This document shows positions 11,796 through 23,183 of a stretch of DNA of 64,000 nt, piece after piece (within the stretch, counting starts at the first letter, position 1; each line of letters starts with the position of its first letter). Made by a program: the position numbers and the translations under genes. The notes under the pieces are model-generated. The model searched no databases. It worked only from the letters and a program-made list of their open reading frames with translations, and was not told where the DNA came from. Origin of the DNA: Ceratobasidium sp. AG-K (taxonomy: Eukaryota; Basidiomycota; Agaricomycetes; Cantharellales; Ceratobasidiaceae); contig JAWNGF010000003.1 of the NCBI GenBank assembly GCA_037039685.1, positions 4,438,571 to 4,502,570 on the forward strand, written 5' to 3'.

Positions 11796-13903
11796 ATGAC
11801 GGGAGCCATGAGCTTCGTGGGACGCTTTGACGAGCTGTCCAATGGTCAGAGAGGTGAGTTTCGGTTGCCAATAGTGGCTAACCAACTCATTTCATCCGCT
11901 CCACCAGAATTGTTGTCGCAGGCCGAACACGAGGCGTCAGCGTGGAAGGACGCATACAGCTCACGGGAGATTGAGCTCGTCGAACTTCGTAAAGAGCTTG
12001 CTCAGCTCAAGCTAGCCAAGGTCGAGGTATGCACGGACCTTCACGTAAACTGCCGCGCCTAATCTGTATCAGTCCACCGCGGCGAATCCTTTGTTGCTCT
12101 GCTTGATCGATGGTGATGGTTGCATCTTCAACGAGGTATGAACGGTTGCTGTTCATGTGCGCGTCTGCTAATATCGTTATGCAGAGCCTTCTCTCCCAAG
12201 GCTTGGAGGGCGGTCGAGAGGCGGCCAGCCAGCTCCGAATGCACATTGCTGGACATCACCTTGACAATGCCGATATCCTTGTCCACGTATTCTTCAACCG
12301 TGAAGGGCTCGGCAAGACTGTCAAGTCTTACTTGAACGTTCAGCCTGCCACATTCAACGCATTTATTAGTGGCTTCAACACCGCATCTCCCCTGATGAGC
12401 ATGCTGGACGTAGGCGCTGGAAAGGAGGCCGCCGATTCCAAGATACGAGGTACGGTTATTATTTACGCGCCACACCTCGCTCTCACGCTTCGACTACAGA
12501 GCTCATGCGAATCTTCGTTCGGTACCCGAATGGTGAGTCATTACATAATTGTCCTCTTCCGATCTGACTTCTATACAGTCAAGAGGATCTACTTTGGCGG
12601 CGGGCACGACAATGGATACAGCAACAACCTAGCAACCCTCCAAAATGAGGGTTACCTACACAAGGTCGTGCTGTTGAAGAGCTATTCGCAACTAGCCGTC
12701 GAGATCAAGGCGCTTGGCTTGCCCTGCCTCGAAAACAATGGGATTTTCCTCCCGGTCAAGCTCTCGGCCAGGAACATGGCCGCCTCGAACGCCGCCTCGC
12801 CCGCGCCTCCGATGACTAGGGGAAAGAGTGCTAACAAGTCACCGGTGCCGCCGCCGGCACAGCCAATCTTGCCACCCCCAAGTCCGATGAAAGTTCCGGG
12901 TGGGAAGAATGGCAAGGCCAACCTTGAACAGCTCAAGGTACGTCCTGATTTATATTGTTGTTAGCTTGAAGCTGACTCTATATCCCTAGGCTCGTGAGTA
13001 ACCGCGACCCTGTTGGTCCGTCTACTAGTTCTGACACATATTACAGTCAAGCCTCGCGCATGCAATGACTTTTATCTCACCAAGAGAGGATGCAGGACCG
13101 TACGTGGGAACGTTCTCCTATTGAGCTTGAGACTAACTTTCCACCTTAGGATGATTGCGCTTACGGACACGATTACGACCTTTCGCCCGATCAGATTAAT
13201 GTCCTCCGCGACTATGTGAAACAGCACCCCTGCATTCAGATGAACAAGGGTGAGCTCTTAAATGCCTTTGCGTCGTGCATGCGCCGACAACTCTACCCTA
13301 GGCCTAGTTTGCAAGAATGTCGAATGTCCATCTGCGCACCAGTGCCCAAAGGGACCCAGCTGCAACTGGCACAAGCAGGGGAACTGCAAGTTTGTAGCCG
13401 GTATGTCGCCTTACAATTAGCTTGCGAACCCCAACCAACTCCACATAGTCGGAATGCACGGCGTATCATTCAGCTCCGAGGAGGAAGACGACCGCGTCCT
13501 GGTCGCGCCCGCCCTCACGACCCTCCGCACTCACAACCGCACACATTCCAGCTCGTCGAGCATGGCCGATTTCCTCGACTATCCCCCAAGCGCCCCAAGT
13601 GTGCCGATCGCCCCGAGCGAATCCCCCGCCAAAAAGTTTGGCTCGGCCCGAGCACGCTCGACTCCCAATGCCCGCACACAGCTCAAGACTGCGTTCAAGA
13701 GCTCTGTCTCGGGCGCGACAACCGAGGAACGCCTGCGCCAGATGGGCGTCGGCTCGGCAGGCGCGTTTGGCGCCGATGATGATTCCGATAGTTCGGAGCA
13801 ACTGTCTCAGTTGCACAAGATCAAGCAGCGACCGGGTGTGATTGCCTTCCACGGCGAGTGGGATACACCCGCGCACGCACCCACTAAGTATACGCTTTTC
13901 TAA
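11796..13903 (+). CDS. CCCH zinc-finger protein with N-terminal DUF7923-like domain
   Basis: Exons: 11796..11853, 11908..12026, 12073..12135, 12185..12449, 12500..12532, 12579..12937, then 13047..13099 preceded by a possible 4-nt exon 12990..12993 (or acceptor at 13052), 13150..13249, 13302..13400, 13449..13903. About 532-535 aa. A coiled-coil start (SREIELVELRKELAQLK) leads into a conserved fold with LLLCLIDGDGCIF, AGHHLDNADILVHVFFNREGL and RIYFGGGHDNGY, the hallmark of the fungal CCCH-associated domain. A Pro-rich linker follows. Then come Cys/His clusters: C-x9-C-x4-C-x3-H (CNDFYLTKRGC...CAYGH), CKNVECPSAH, and CPKGPSCNWHKQGNCKF. The tail is Ser-rich and ends APTKYTLF. The family is expected to bind RNA or nucleic acid; the substrate is unknown. 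Confidence 0.9.
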
Positions 13904-14447
13904 ATTGCGTTGACCCCAAACCCCTTAAGTTGTTGGATTGAATCGTTTATTCTATGATGTTGCCTTTTTTTCTCCCTTTTTGAATGTTTTCTCGGCTCGG
14001 GTGGCGGCAAGTGTTCGCCACCCGTTGATTGTACTCCCTACTCCCTACTCCGTGCCCCGAAATCCCTGAAGTCTGTTGTATGTGTTTGTGCGTCATTACC
14101 ATCTGTCCAAGATATGTTTGATTGAATTGAATGTATCGAAGAGAAGCAAGGCACGTCACATCTCGTGTGGTTCTACGTCTCCTCGACCCCGTGCGTCGAA
14201 GTAGTTCCAAAACATCCTTGAAACGACCACGTTGAAGTTACTAGCGAGCGAGAAGAAGCTGCAAGGACAAAAAAAAATCGATTAAAAGTACACAATAAAA
14301 GAGCGGATTGCACAACAAAATCTACTAGAAATACATATATAGTAAACGTCTAAACACTACAGCCAGTGTCCAATGCAAACGTGCGTCCAATGCTACAGTG
14401 CAAAGTCCAATGTATCTAGGTGAATCAAGATCCTACACGGAACAACT
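13904..14447. other. Convergent 3' intergenic region
   Basis: Shared 3' flank of the CCCH gene and the sugar transporter. It has T-rich runs after 13904 and an A-rich run near 14265-14300, consistent with polyadenylation regions on the two strands. No gene seen. Confidence 0.5.
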
Positions 14448-15947
14448 CTACGACTTTTCTCTCTCCTTGCGTTCTCGAACTTCAACGAGTCCGTACCACA
14501 CGCCTCCACCAAGGGTTAACCCGATCCCGAGCAGGTGCAATGCGCTCGGTGGAGTGGAAGTGTTAAACATCGTCAAGGCGATCAGGATCGTTAGTACTTG
14601 TTTTACATTGGCTATTGGCGAGCGTTAGGTCGAGGCACGAAATCAAGGGCGAATTAACTCACCGGTGACAGTCATACTTAACGCCCCTGCGCGACGACTT
14701 GCCACAAAACTGACATAGTTGAGGACAAATGCGAGTGCGCCATTGAGCAGCAGTGCACGCCAGTGCCACTCCAACGTTGTTTCCGATGCCCAACGACCCG
14801 TCTCGCCAGAAAAGTAGGCGACGACAAGGCATTGCATGCAGGCCAGTGGCGAGAGACGGAGCAAGACGTCAAGAGGGTGAAGTGCCGCTGACGAGGGGGC
14901 CGAGTTGTCCTCTGAACTCGAGTCGGAGAGGTATCCTTCATCTAGGTGGTGTTTGAGGGACTCGTTGGAATGGCGCCGGACGGGAGAGTACCGTCCAAGG
15001 AGACTAGACGGTGTCGAGTGAGATCGTACGACTCGGCTAGCGAGCATCGTTTTCAGCGCGGCGAGTGCCGTGCCGAGCATGGTCAACGCGAGACCAGCGC
15101 GGGTGTATGAATAGTCTCCGTACGTCCTGCGCGACCATGCAACTCAATATCCAGTAGTGGGGATGAAACAGTCGACTTACGCGAAGACAACGCCTAGTAT
15201 GACCGGGGTCAGGCTCCTGAGCTTCGCTGAACTCACGCCGAGGCCACTCGAGCGTTTAGTGAGCCCCAGCTCCGAACCGGCAAGTCCAACCCTTCCGGGT
15301 ACCTCAAGTCCTACTCTCCCGATCCAAGCAAAGAGCACTACGAATAGGGGAGTCGCGGCACGCACAACCTGATGGGTTGCAATGCTCACGAGGCGAAGGG
15401 AAGCATTGGAAGCGGCGATATTGGCGCTGTATAGGATACTGAATAGGCCCAGGAGAGGGGTTGTAGGATGGTTCAATGGAGCTGGTTTCTGTGCACACCT
15501 GAGTACAATGCAAACACCGGAATCACACGAAACACTTACGAAGACTCCTCTCCACGCGCATATCCCACTTCCCAGTGCAGCACAAAACGCATGCAGAGCC
15601 GTAAGCAACCACGGAAACGGAAAGTCGTTGAGAAGATGTTTGTTGTGCAGGGTCAATGCAAGATTGCATACAAGATAGAGGGCAAGCCATGCTCCGACGC
15701 CTCCGGCGGGCGAGAGCCGAGAAGCCAGAGAGGCCCAGGGGGCAGGTTGAGGCAAGGGAGCATACGAGAGCGGCAGAAGCCGGCGATGATCGGGTGCGGT
15801 CATGTGTGGTCGGTCTGGGCCGATCGTATTCACCCTGGGCGATGATTCTGGACTGGCAAGAGCAGATAATCCGGACAGGGACGGAGGAGGCGTTGGAAGG
15901 CCCCATATGGACTTTTTGTCAGGGCTGGATGAGACATTTCTAGACAT
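14448..15947 (-). CDS. TPT/EamA-type nucleotide-sugar or sugar-phosphate transporter
   Basis: Exons complement(14448..14611, 14663..15126, 15181..15488, 15540..15947) give 447 aa in a closed frame. It is a polytopic membrane protein of the drug/metabolite transporter superfamily, triose-phosphate-translocator branch, expected in Golgi or ER membranes. Visible features: a cytosolic Ser/Pro-rich N-terminus; TM1 GAWLALYLVCNLALTLHNK (the NK at its end is typical); WLLTALHAFCAALGS; SILYSANIAASNASLRLVSI; THQVVRAATPLFVVLFAW (the conserved HQ(V/T)RA-P signature); a Ser-rich acidic cytosolic loop (residues about 300-345); and TVTANVKQVLTILIAL near the end. The start at 15947 (MSRNVSSSPDKK) is the first ATG of the open exon. 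Substrate cannot be read from sequence. It is divergent from the first carboxylesterase, with only about 195 bp between starts. Confidence 0.9.
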
Positions 15948-16142
15948 GCTACGGCTGGATAAACAGTTAATACAAGGTTCCACAGTATATTTATGTGCTC
16001 ACGAATGTAAATGGCGGGCCATGCTGCAAAAGAGTGTGGGTTGTTGTGGTTGGAAACAAGAGTCGAGAACAGGAGTCGGCTGACTCAGCACCGATCTTTG
16101 TGTTCTAGACTTGTAATCTAATCGGACTTGTCATTGGCCACG

Positions 16143-18565
16143 ATGTCCGGTCGACAGCACCCACTTGCCAAAGGCTCTGACGCTGTTGAATCAGCTCCAC
16201 AAAACCCGCCTCCGTCTCATTCGGCAGCCATTGTGTTCGGAGCGCTTGCTCTCGGAGCCGCAGCCTATGCCAGTGCTGGACTATTCAACTCTGCACTCGC
16301 CACCGCCCTCACCCCACCCCCATCGACGGCAGTCTCTCCTGTGGTCGACCCAGTAGTCAACCTTGGCTATGCGTCTTATCGAGGTTTACTGAATGACACT
16401 GTCCCAGACGTCATCTCGTGGCTAGGCGTGCCTTACACCCAACCCGGGGCCCCACGTCGGTTCCGAGCAGCCCATCCAGTAGACGACACTCCCCGTGAGC
16501 ATAACGTCACAGATGCGGTAGAATACCCTCCGTTTTGTGTCCAGGGTTGGTCGCCTTGGGTTGGCTGTGAGTAATGCAACGTGTCGTGTGAAGAGAAAGA
16601 ATTTAATTTCGGCACAAAGTGGACGACCGTGGAGGCGCAGGCTCGGAGGACTGCCTGACGCTCAACATCTACTCTCCAAAGACAGCAACTAACACGAGCT
16701 CACTCCCAGTCTTGGTGTACATACACGGCGGAGGATACTAGTGAGTTGCCACTTTTGGATACTAGCCAATTCTAACACCGCATTAGCAATGGAAATCCAC
16801 GTAACTGGTATGCACCGAGAGTTCAGCCACCTGCCTGTAATATCTGAGCACACTTTGTCCACACAGGCCATTCGACAACATGGTACAACGCTCCCCAACT
16901 CCCTTTGTTGCAGTCAGCATGTATTACCGGCTCGGAGCACTTGGATTCCTTGCCGCGCCGGAATCTCCAGAGAAGGGCGTTCACGCAGGCGAAGGTAAAT
17001 CCTCTTCCTCTCCTTTACTGACCTCTCTCAACACGTTTCCTTCCGTAAAGATCCCGAACTCCTCCTCAATGCAGGCTTCCACGACCAACGTCTCGCCCTA
17101 CGCTTCATTCAACGTCACATTAGTTCTTTTGGTGGTGACCCAGGTAGGGTAACAATTATGGGCCAGAGTGCAGGTGCAGGAAGCGTAGGCATGCACATTG
17201 CCGGTAAGTTCCACGATCCGGTATTTTCCACCTCCCACTAATGTACAAACAGCCCGCAACGAGAATCCCGATGAGAAACTCTTCCGCCGAGCGATTCTTC
17301 AGAGCTGGTACCGCCCTCCGGTGGTGCCTCCGGTCGATCGCAAGGTAATGCCTCGATTATCCATCTTTGATACAATACTTAATGGTCCCGAATAGGCCCC
17401 ATGGAATCACCTTATTAAGCACTTGGGATGTACAGGCTGGGGCTGGTCCACCCAAAGGTCACTAGACTGCCTGCGCCAGATCGATCGGGTCAAACTCATG
17501 CAAGCTGCCGATGAGGGAATGCACAAGTACGTGTTCTGTCCGTGCCGCCCGGATTTAATGAATCAATCTTTGCGCTATTTAGAAATTTTAAACATACCGA
17601 TTGGATGTGGCAACCCCAGATCGACAACAAGTTGTTCTTCGAGTACCCAAAGAAGACGTTACCCCGCGAGCATCCCGATGTGGATATAATGGCTGGGTAT
17701 GTGGCTCCCCGGTCCGACATCCGTACCGACTCTGATCTATCCTCCTCCTAGGCATACCACTCACGACGCGGTCATTACCGGTCCACCCTTTTCTCAATGG
17801 GTACACGCAACATTCCCCAAACTCTCGTCCAAGGACATCCATACCCTCGAAACTACCTATATCAAAGCTGGGTTCAAGCTCGATGAATTGACCGAAGGTT
17901 TGGCAGAGGGGATGTTCCCCTGCAGTGTAAGCCTGATTAGTACTCGAGGATAAACAAGGGCTAATGAGGCCACAGACGAATTTCATTGGCGATATTTACG
18001 GCTCGCGTGCGTACACTTACCGATTCGACGAGCCCGATCCGGTTGATCCTCTCCGCGCGGATCATTGCGCGGACAACTACGTGCTCTTCGAGGGGACAAA
18101 GTGTGTACCTAAATATACTCATTTGTTACTGTAACGCCCACTAAATTGTTGTTGATTTCTAGGACTAGGTAGGCAGACCGTATACGTGCACCGAGTTGAA
18201 CTAATCATACTTGCAGTTCCAACGGGACGAACACCTTCAACCCACTCACACCCTCCCAGCGTGCCCTTTCCGACGAAGTAATTGCATACTTTACCTCATT
18301 CGTCGCCACCGGAAACCCCAACACTCCTCCCGCTTCCGCCTCCGACGCTCAAGCGACGCTCGCCAACGCCCCAGGTGCACAAAAACACATCTCGCCCACC
18401 TGGCCGACGCATGATACTGGTAAACGACTCGTTTTCCGCGCTGAAAGCGGCGGGACTGGCGCAGTCAAGGGCACACCGGGTGGAAGTTTCGTAGAGGAAA
18501 TTAATGCCGGCGAAATCGAGAGGTGTAAAGTTTGGGACCAAATGGCGGACGTTGCTCAAATCTGA
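16143..18565 (+). CDS. Type-B carboxylesterase/lipase, copy 1, with N-terminal membrane anchor
   Basis: Twelve exons: 16143..16566, 16620..16740, 16787..16807, 16867..16994, 17051..17203, 17253..17344, 17396..17526, 17583..17696, 17752..17926, 17976..18100, 18163..18168, 18217..18565; 612 aa in frame. Alpha/beta hydrolase of the carboxylesterase-B family, hydrolysing esters. Family signatures: [12 protein letters not shown], oxyanion-hole [31 protein letters not shown], the nucleophile motif [10 protein letters not shown] (Gln replaces the more usual Glu), and a C-terminal region with [14 protein letters not shown] cytosolic-looking leader of about 30 residues precedes a hydrophobic segment ([21 protein letters not shown]), so it looks like a type II anchor rather than a cleavable signal. 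N-glycosylation sequons support a lumenal or external catalytic domain. Exons of 21 and 6 nt are needed for a continuous protein. It is tandem with a close paralogue. Confidence 0.92.
18163..18168 (+). other. 6-nt micro-exon of carboxylesterase copy 1 (GACTAG)
   Basis: Flanked by TTTCTAG upstream and GTAGGC downstream. Without these 6 nt the join between EGTK and SNGTNTF loses two residues and its phase. The homologous exon GACCGG exists in copy 2 at 20904-20909. Confidence 0.8.
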
Positions 18566-19016
18566 GTGGTGAGTAGACGAAGTTCTTGAAAGCATCGGTG
18601 GTCTTGAGAACATTGGACGAACTGTGGATGTAACAATAAAGCAACTTGCTATCGATTGGGAAAGAAATGTACAATGTGCTTGCTCGGTTGAATATTCAAG
18701 CGGATTCTCTCGTATTCTCGTCTGGGCTAAAACACCGAACGTCTGTAACCTAAAGTGTGCTGGTCACGAACACCAGAACAGTCACAAGACTATTCTGCTC
18801 GGAATTGGACGCCATATCTGGTCAAAATCAACTTCTATATTGTAAATGAACGAGTGTGTGAGTACACAAATTATTCTCATTTAAAATAAGCCGATGGCCA
18901 TCGTACCCCATGACCTTGACTAACCAGCGTAGAAGATTCAGAATACGAGTAAAAGGCCGGTGGGGCTGGTATTTAAACCCGTTGCAGCTCAAGTAGCACG
19001 GCCAGTCACTAGAACT

Positions 19017-21267
19017 ATGCGTTTGGCGTATTATTCTGTGTTCGGAGCACTTGCCGCGCTTGCGAGTGCTGCGTCTACCAGCAACGCATCTGATCCAGTC
19101 GTGAACCTTGGGTTCGCCTCTTACCGGGGTCTGCTGAATGCTTCCGTCCCAGATGTTGTCTCTTGGCTTGGAGTCCGCTATGCTAAGCCCCCTCGTCGGT
19201 TCCGAGCCCCAGTCTTGATTGACGAAACTCCTCGGGTGCATAATGTGACGGATGCGACCCAGTACCCACCGTTTTGCGTGCAGGGGTGGTCGCCTTGGGC
19301 TGGACGTAAGTCGCCCCGTGGCTCCGATAGCCCAGGAGACTAACTCAAGTCCGAGGTAGCAAATGATTACGGAGGAGCCGGCTCCGAGGATTGCTTGTTC
19401 GTCAACATATATGCGCCCAAAAACGTCACTAGCAAGAGTTCTTTGCCGGTCTTGGCTTACATCCATGGCGGAGGATACTTGTACGTTTTTTTGCTCGCCG
19501 TTTGAGTATTACCCTCAATCAACCCTGTCAAATAGCGCTGGAAATCCTCGTAGCTGGTACATACAAGTTGGCCACAAAATAAAATGGAGAAGCTGAAATT
19601 GATTTGTGATAATGCAGGCCGTTCGATAACTGGGTCCAACGTTCCCCCACCCCCTTTATCGCAGTTACTATATACTACCGTCTCTCTGCTCTTGGGTTTC
19701 TTGCATCACCTGAAGAACCCGGAAAGGGTGTCCACGCAGGCAAAGGTACGGTTCATTGCTGAGATGCCCTGCTCACTTCTCATGCGCCACTTCATTTGAT
19801 CAATAGATCCCGAACTACTACTCAATGCCGGCATTCATGACCAACGCTTGGCCCTTCGCTTCATTCAGCGTCATATTCGCTCATTTGGTGGCGATCCTGC
19901 TAAGGTAACAATTATGGGGCAAAGTGCAGGCGCAGGGAGCGTCGGTCTACACCTAGCAGGTTAGTGACTCGGCCTTAGTCTCTGGTGCACAACAACTAAC
20001 GTCATTGTAGCCCAGAGCGCAAATCCAAGTGAGAAGCTATTTCGCCGCGCTATACTTCAAAGCTGGTATCGTCCACCTGTACCGCTCCCCGCTAGTCGTA
20101 ATGTAAGTTTGAAGTTTGTAATTCATTCAATCATATTGATTTAGACACCCAGGCTTCATGGAATGCCATTGCCGAACGTGTCGGGTGCTCCAATAGCTCA
20201 TGGACTGTTGCACGTACACTCGAATGCTTGCGGACTGTGGATCATGTTAAATTCATTCAAGCTGCAGATGACGGATCACGGTCGTAAGTTCTAATCTACA
20301 CTCGTTGCTTAGAAATGAATCTTGACCAATGTTTTAGTAACTCTGGCTCTACCGTCTGGATGTGGCAGCCCGTGATTGACAAGACGCTATTCCCCGATCA
20401 TCCTGCGCGTCTGCTTCGCGCACTCCCTGGGGTTGACGTTATAGTCGGGTAAGTACTGCTTAGATGTGATGAAACACTTGAGCTCAAGGCTGGTCTAGAC
20501 ACACGACCGCCGACTCGGCCTCGAGCGGCATCCCTTTTGCGGATAGGGCTCGAGTGATATACCCTGGACTTACCGCCAACGACACACAAACGATACAAAG
20601 TCTCTACACCCAGGCCGGCATAGCTGAAGAAAATATGACGGCTTTTGCTCTAGGCGAAGCAATGTTCAGGTGTAGTGTATGCGATTTTGGAGTACTATTG
20701 CAGGGGTGATCCCTCACGATACTCCAGACACACTTCCTCGCCAATCTTTATGGCAATCGCGCGCATACATACCGTTTTGACGAGCCGGATCCTATCAACT
20801 CCGCTTCAGCAGGGCACTCTTCGGATAACTACATCTTATACGAAGGAGCTCGGTACGTCACCCCCTCGCTGCACTCAGCTGCTATGCTAACCCACCCACG
20901 TAGGACCGGGTGAGCTCCACTGCCGTCTCATCAGCACGCGATAACGCAGCACTCACAAAAGATTACTAGCTCCAATGGAACCACCGCATTTCATGCGTTG
21001 ACTGAGGCCCAACGTGGACTTGCCGACCAAGTTGTTTCCTACTTTACTGCATTTTACAACACCGGCGATCTCAGTACCAAAAAGTCGGCTCTCAATTGGC
21101 CAGCACACCCGTCGGGCAAGCGCATTGTCTTCCGCGCCGAAGGGGGCGGGACTGGAGAAGTACAGGGAAAGCCGGGGGCAAGCTACATCGAGAAGATAGG
21201 CGAAGAGGAGATCAAGCGATGCAAGTTCTGGAATAGTGCGAGCATGCTTGACCATACGCAGATGTGA
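19017..21267 (+). CDS. Type-B carboxylesterase/lipase, copy 2, secreted form
   Basis: Twelve exons at positions homologous to copy 1: 19017..19305, 19360..19480, 19536..19556, 19618..19745, 19807..19959, 20011..20102, 20153..20283, 20338..20448, 20499..20676, 20728..20852, 20904..20909, 20970..21267; 550 aa in frame. The N-terminus [20 protein letters not shown] is a classic cleavable signal peptide, and the paralogue's anchor leader is absent. Shared motifs are [53 protein letters not shown] and [15 protein letters not shown]. Several Asn-X-Ser/Thr sites fit secretion. It probably arose by tandem duplication, since exon boundaries match one for one, including the 21-nt and 6-nt exons. Substrate unknown; secreted ester-cleaving activity on lipids or plant esters is a family-level inference. 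Confidence 0.92.
20904..20909 (+). other. 6-nt micro-exon of carboxylesterase copy 2 (GACCGG)
   Basis: Flanked by CACGTAG and GTGAGC. It restores EGARTGSNGTTAF. It occupies the same place as the 6-nt exon of copy 1, which is strong support for both. Confidence 0.8.
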
Positions 21268-21908
21268 AAACACTAGCCATTAAGGAAGCAGAGGCTCGCG
21301 CTTCGAACATGAACTCTAAGCATAATTAATGGAAAAGATTGCACCAGTAATTATATATATCTACGGGTGTCGCAGTTAAACGAGACGTTGGACCGTACCC
21401 GATACATTCGGCTGATTGACAAGGTAAAGCACCGAATCTCCGGAGGCGTGGCCGTTGCGTTGGAAGCCTTTCTCGCTCCAAAGCTTTAGCCTACCGATTG
21501 AGTTGTTTCTTGATTCCCTTGTCTCTAGGAAGCTGCCCTAGCCCTCCCCAGTAGCCCTGCTATCCCTGTACAATCCGCTCGTCGGGCAATCAACTCGAGT
21601 GATAGGCTAAGAAACGAGCGCAAGAGAATCCCCTAAGGGAAGTGCAGGGGGGTTCGGAAATGCTGGGTTCAGGCGTGAAGTGTTGGAGCGGTCCGCTATG
21701 TCACATACGCAGAGGTCTACACTGTTCGCAAACCAGCTCCTAAGGATTCGCCTAATAGTTTCCGCGGGGTAGGCGGATCGGAAGGCCGCCAGCCTAGCCC
21801 CACCGGACAAGGGATTTGCGAAAAGTTTTCAAGTGGTTCTCGATGCCTCGTCGTGAAAAATATGAGTCTATTAGCAAGACGTGCAATACAGTGCCATGTG
21901 GTCCACAA
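21268..21908. other. Convergent intergenic region
   Basis: 3' flanks of carboxylesterase copy 2 and QCR8. No ORF with a recognisable motif, and no RNA gene seen. Confidence 0.5.
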
Positions 21909-22465
21909 TTAATGATCGCCATGCCCGTGACCGGCTTTGCTGTTCAAAAACGCATCCCTCTTGTTAGCCCAGACGTATACAGCGTATGCTATCAAGAACA
22001 GGCTTGCGTCAGGAAACTCGGCTTATTCGAGGTTGGATACTAAATCATACCTGTACCGATGGGAATTGCAAAGTAAGGGGCCTGAGAAGCAAGACGAGCA
22101 TATCCGTTGAAGAGATAGCCGTGTAGAGCGCCTGCCAGTGCCCGCTGCCTGTAATGGGAGAGACCTGTGTGCGTAATGTTAGTTTACTTTAGCAGTCCCC
22201 GTGCGCTACAAAAGCGACATCGACGGAAGACATACCATACGAGACTACGCCCTTTTGCTTAGGACCACCCAAGTTACCCCACCATCCCATCTGTGAATCA
22301 GACATGCACATCAATACTGATGCCCTAATAGCCTGGCAAAGATTGGCTCACATATGCTTTGCCTATTGGTAGAATATCCACATTATGAGAATGGCATCGA
22401 TCATGAGCGAAGATCTATTGCTTACCAGTAGGCATCCCGCTCGACACGACATTGGTGGGCCTCAT
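21909..22465 (-). CDS. QCR8: Cytochrome bc1 complex subunit 8 (ubiquinol-cytochrome c reductase, QCR8)
   Basis: Exons complement(21909..21988, 22051..22164, 22236..22300, 22352..22362, 22436..22465) sum to exactly 300 nt, 99 aa, the size expected for QCR8. It is a single-pass inner-mitochondrial-membrane subunit of respiratory complex III that contacts cytochrome b. The family signature is clear: MRPTNVVSSGMPT, then GKAYMGWWGNLGGPKQKG, YRQRALAGALHGYLFNGYAR, and the membrane segment beginning QAPYFAIPIGTAYAVYVWAN. The tail is KAGHGHGDH. The second exon is only 11 nt (22352..22362) and supplies GKAY; without it the frame breaks in front of the WWGN motif. The gene is divergent from OST4 across about 380 bp. 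Confidence 0.93.
22352..22362 (-). other. 11-nt micro-exon in QCR8
   Basis: Reads GCAAAGCATAT on the minus strand between a CCAATAG acceptor and a GTGAGCC donor. It joins phase 1 to phase 0 and encodes the conserved GK-Y before GWWGN. Confidence 0.85.
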
Positions 22466-22844
22466 TTTTGGATTGTAACGAAGAGAGAGGTGTGTGAAGT
22501 CAGACTAAATCACTGGGTGCCGAATTCGCCCGGTTGATTACACAATCCGGTCACATGACTCTCCTTGTCACCTGGGCGCTTATTTCACTTCCTGATTTCT
22601 CCACGTCAACGACAGACTGCTGCGCACACGTTCGCCAAAACATAGAGGTAGGTCGAGAGGCGCGTTATTAACGCAAAATAAAGACTCTTTACTGATACAA
22701 AATGCGTTCTAGCAGGCTCCCCTAGCATCCCTTGCGCCTCCTTGACCTAAATCTATCACCCAACTCTGTAAGCCAACCCCCACAGCACCCCAGCTTTGCA
22801 CGCCTTCTGACTGGCGACTCGGCATTAGCTTCGAAAAGTAAAAC
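22466..22844. promoter_or_regulatory. Putative bidirectional promoter between QCR8 and OST4
   Basis: A 379-bp gap separates two divergent ATGs. No clear TATA box on either side. It contains a TCACATGACT element near 22550 and pyrimidine-rich stretches. That it drives both genes is inferred from layout. Confidence 0.4.
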
Positions 22845-22973
22845 ATGATATCCGACGTTACTCTAGCCCGAATCGCCAATGGCCTCGGAGTCATGTCCAT
22901 TGTTCTGATTGTCATGTACCACTTCGTAGCTGTCAACGCGCGCTCCATCACCTCGAGGGCAAGCAAGGAGTAA
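22845..22973 (+). CDS. OST4: Oligosaccharyltransferase subunit OST4 (42 aa)
   Basis: A 42-residue ORF beginning MISDVTLARIANGLGV and ending ARSITSRASKE. OST4 proteins are 35-45 aa single-helix subunits of the ER oligosaccharyltransferase, which N-glycosylates nascent proteins and needs OST4 to bring in OST3/6. Diagnostic features are the start MI(S/T)D, the hydrophobic helix IANGLGVMSIVLIVMYHFVAVN, and the conserved YH near the lumenal/cytosolic border, exactly as in yeast and animal OST4. The gene has no intron. It is easily missed because of its length. It lies divergent from QCR8 and tail-to-tail with the MFS permease. Confidence 0.93.
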   Translation: MISDVTLARIANGLGVMSIVLIVMYHFVAVNARSITSRASKE

Positions 22974-23183
22974 ATGCATTTGCTTCCATTGCTTACTACT
23001 TTATCTGGGAATAACAATCGTTCAAATACCGGTCAATTCGAGTGAAGTAGCGCATGTAGCATCACGACGGACGGATTGGTTAGGCAAAAGGATGCGTGTT
23101 TTTGTTATTTGTCAAAGCGTAGCCACATATATACACCTCCTAGCGTACAAAACAACTCTCGCTCTCATTTCCAAACACAACAA

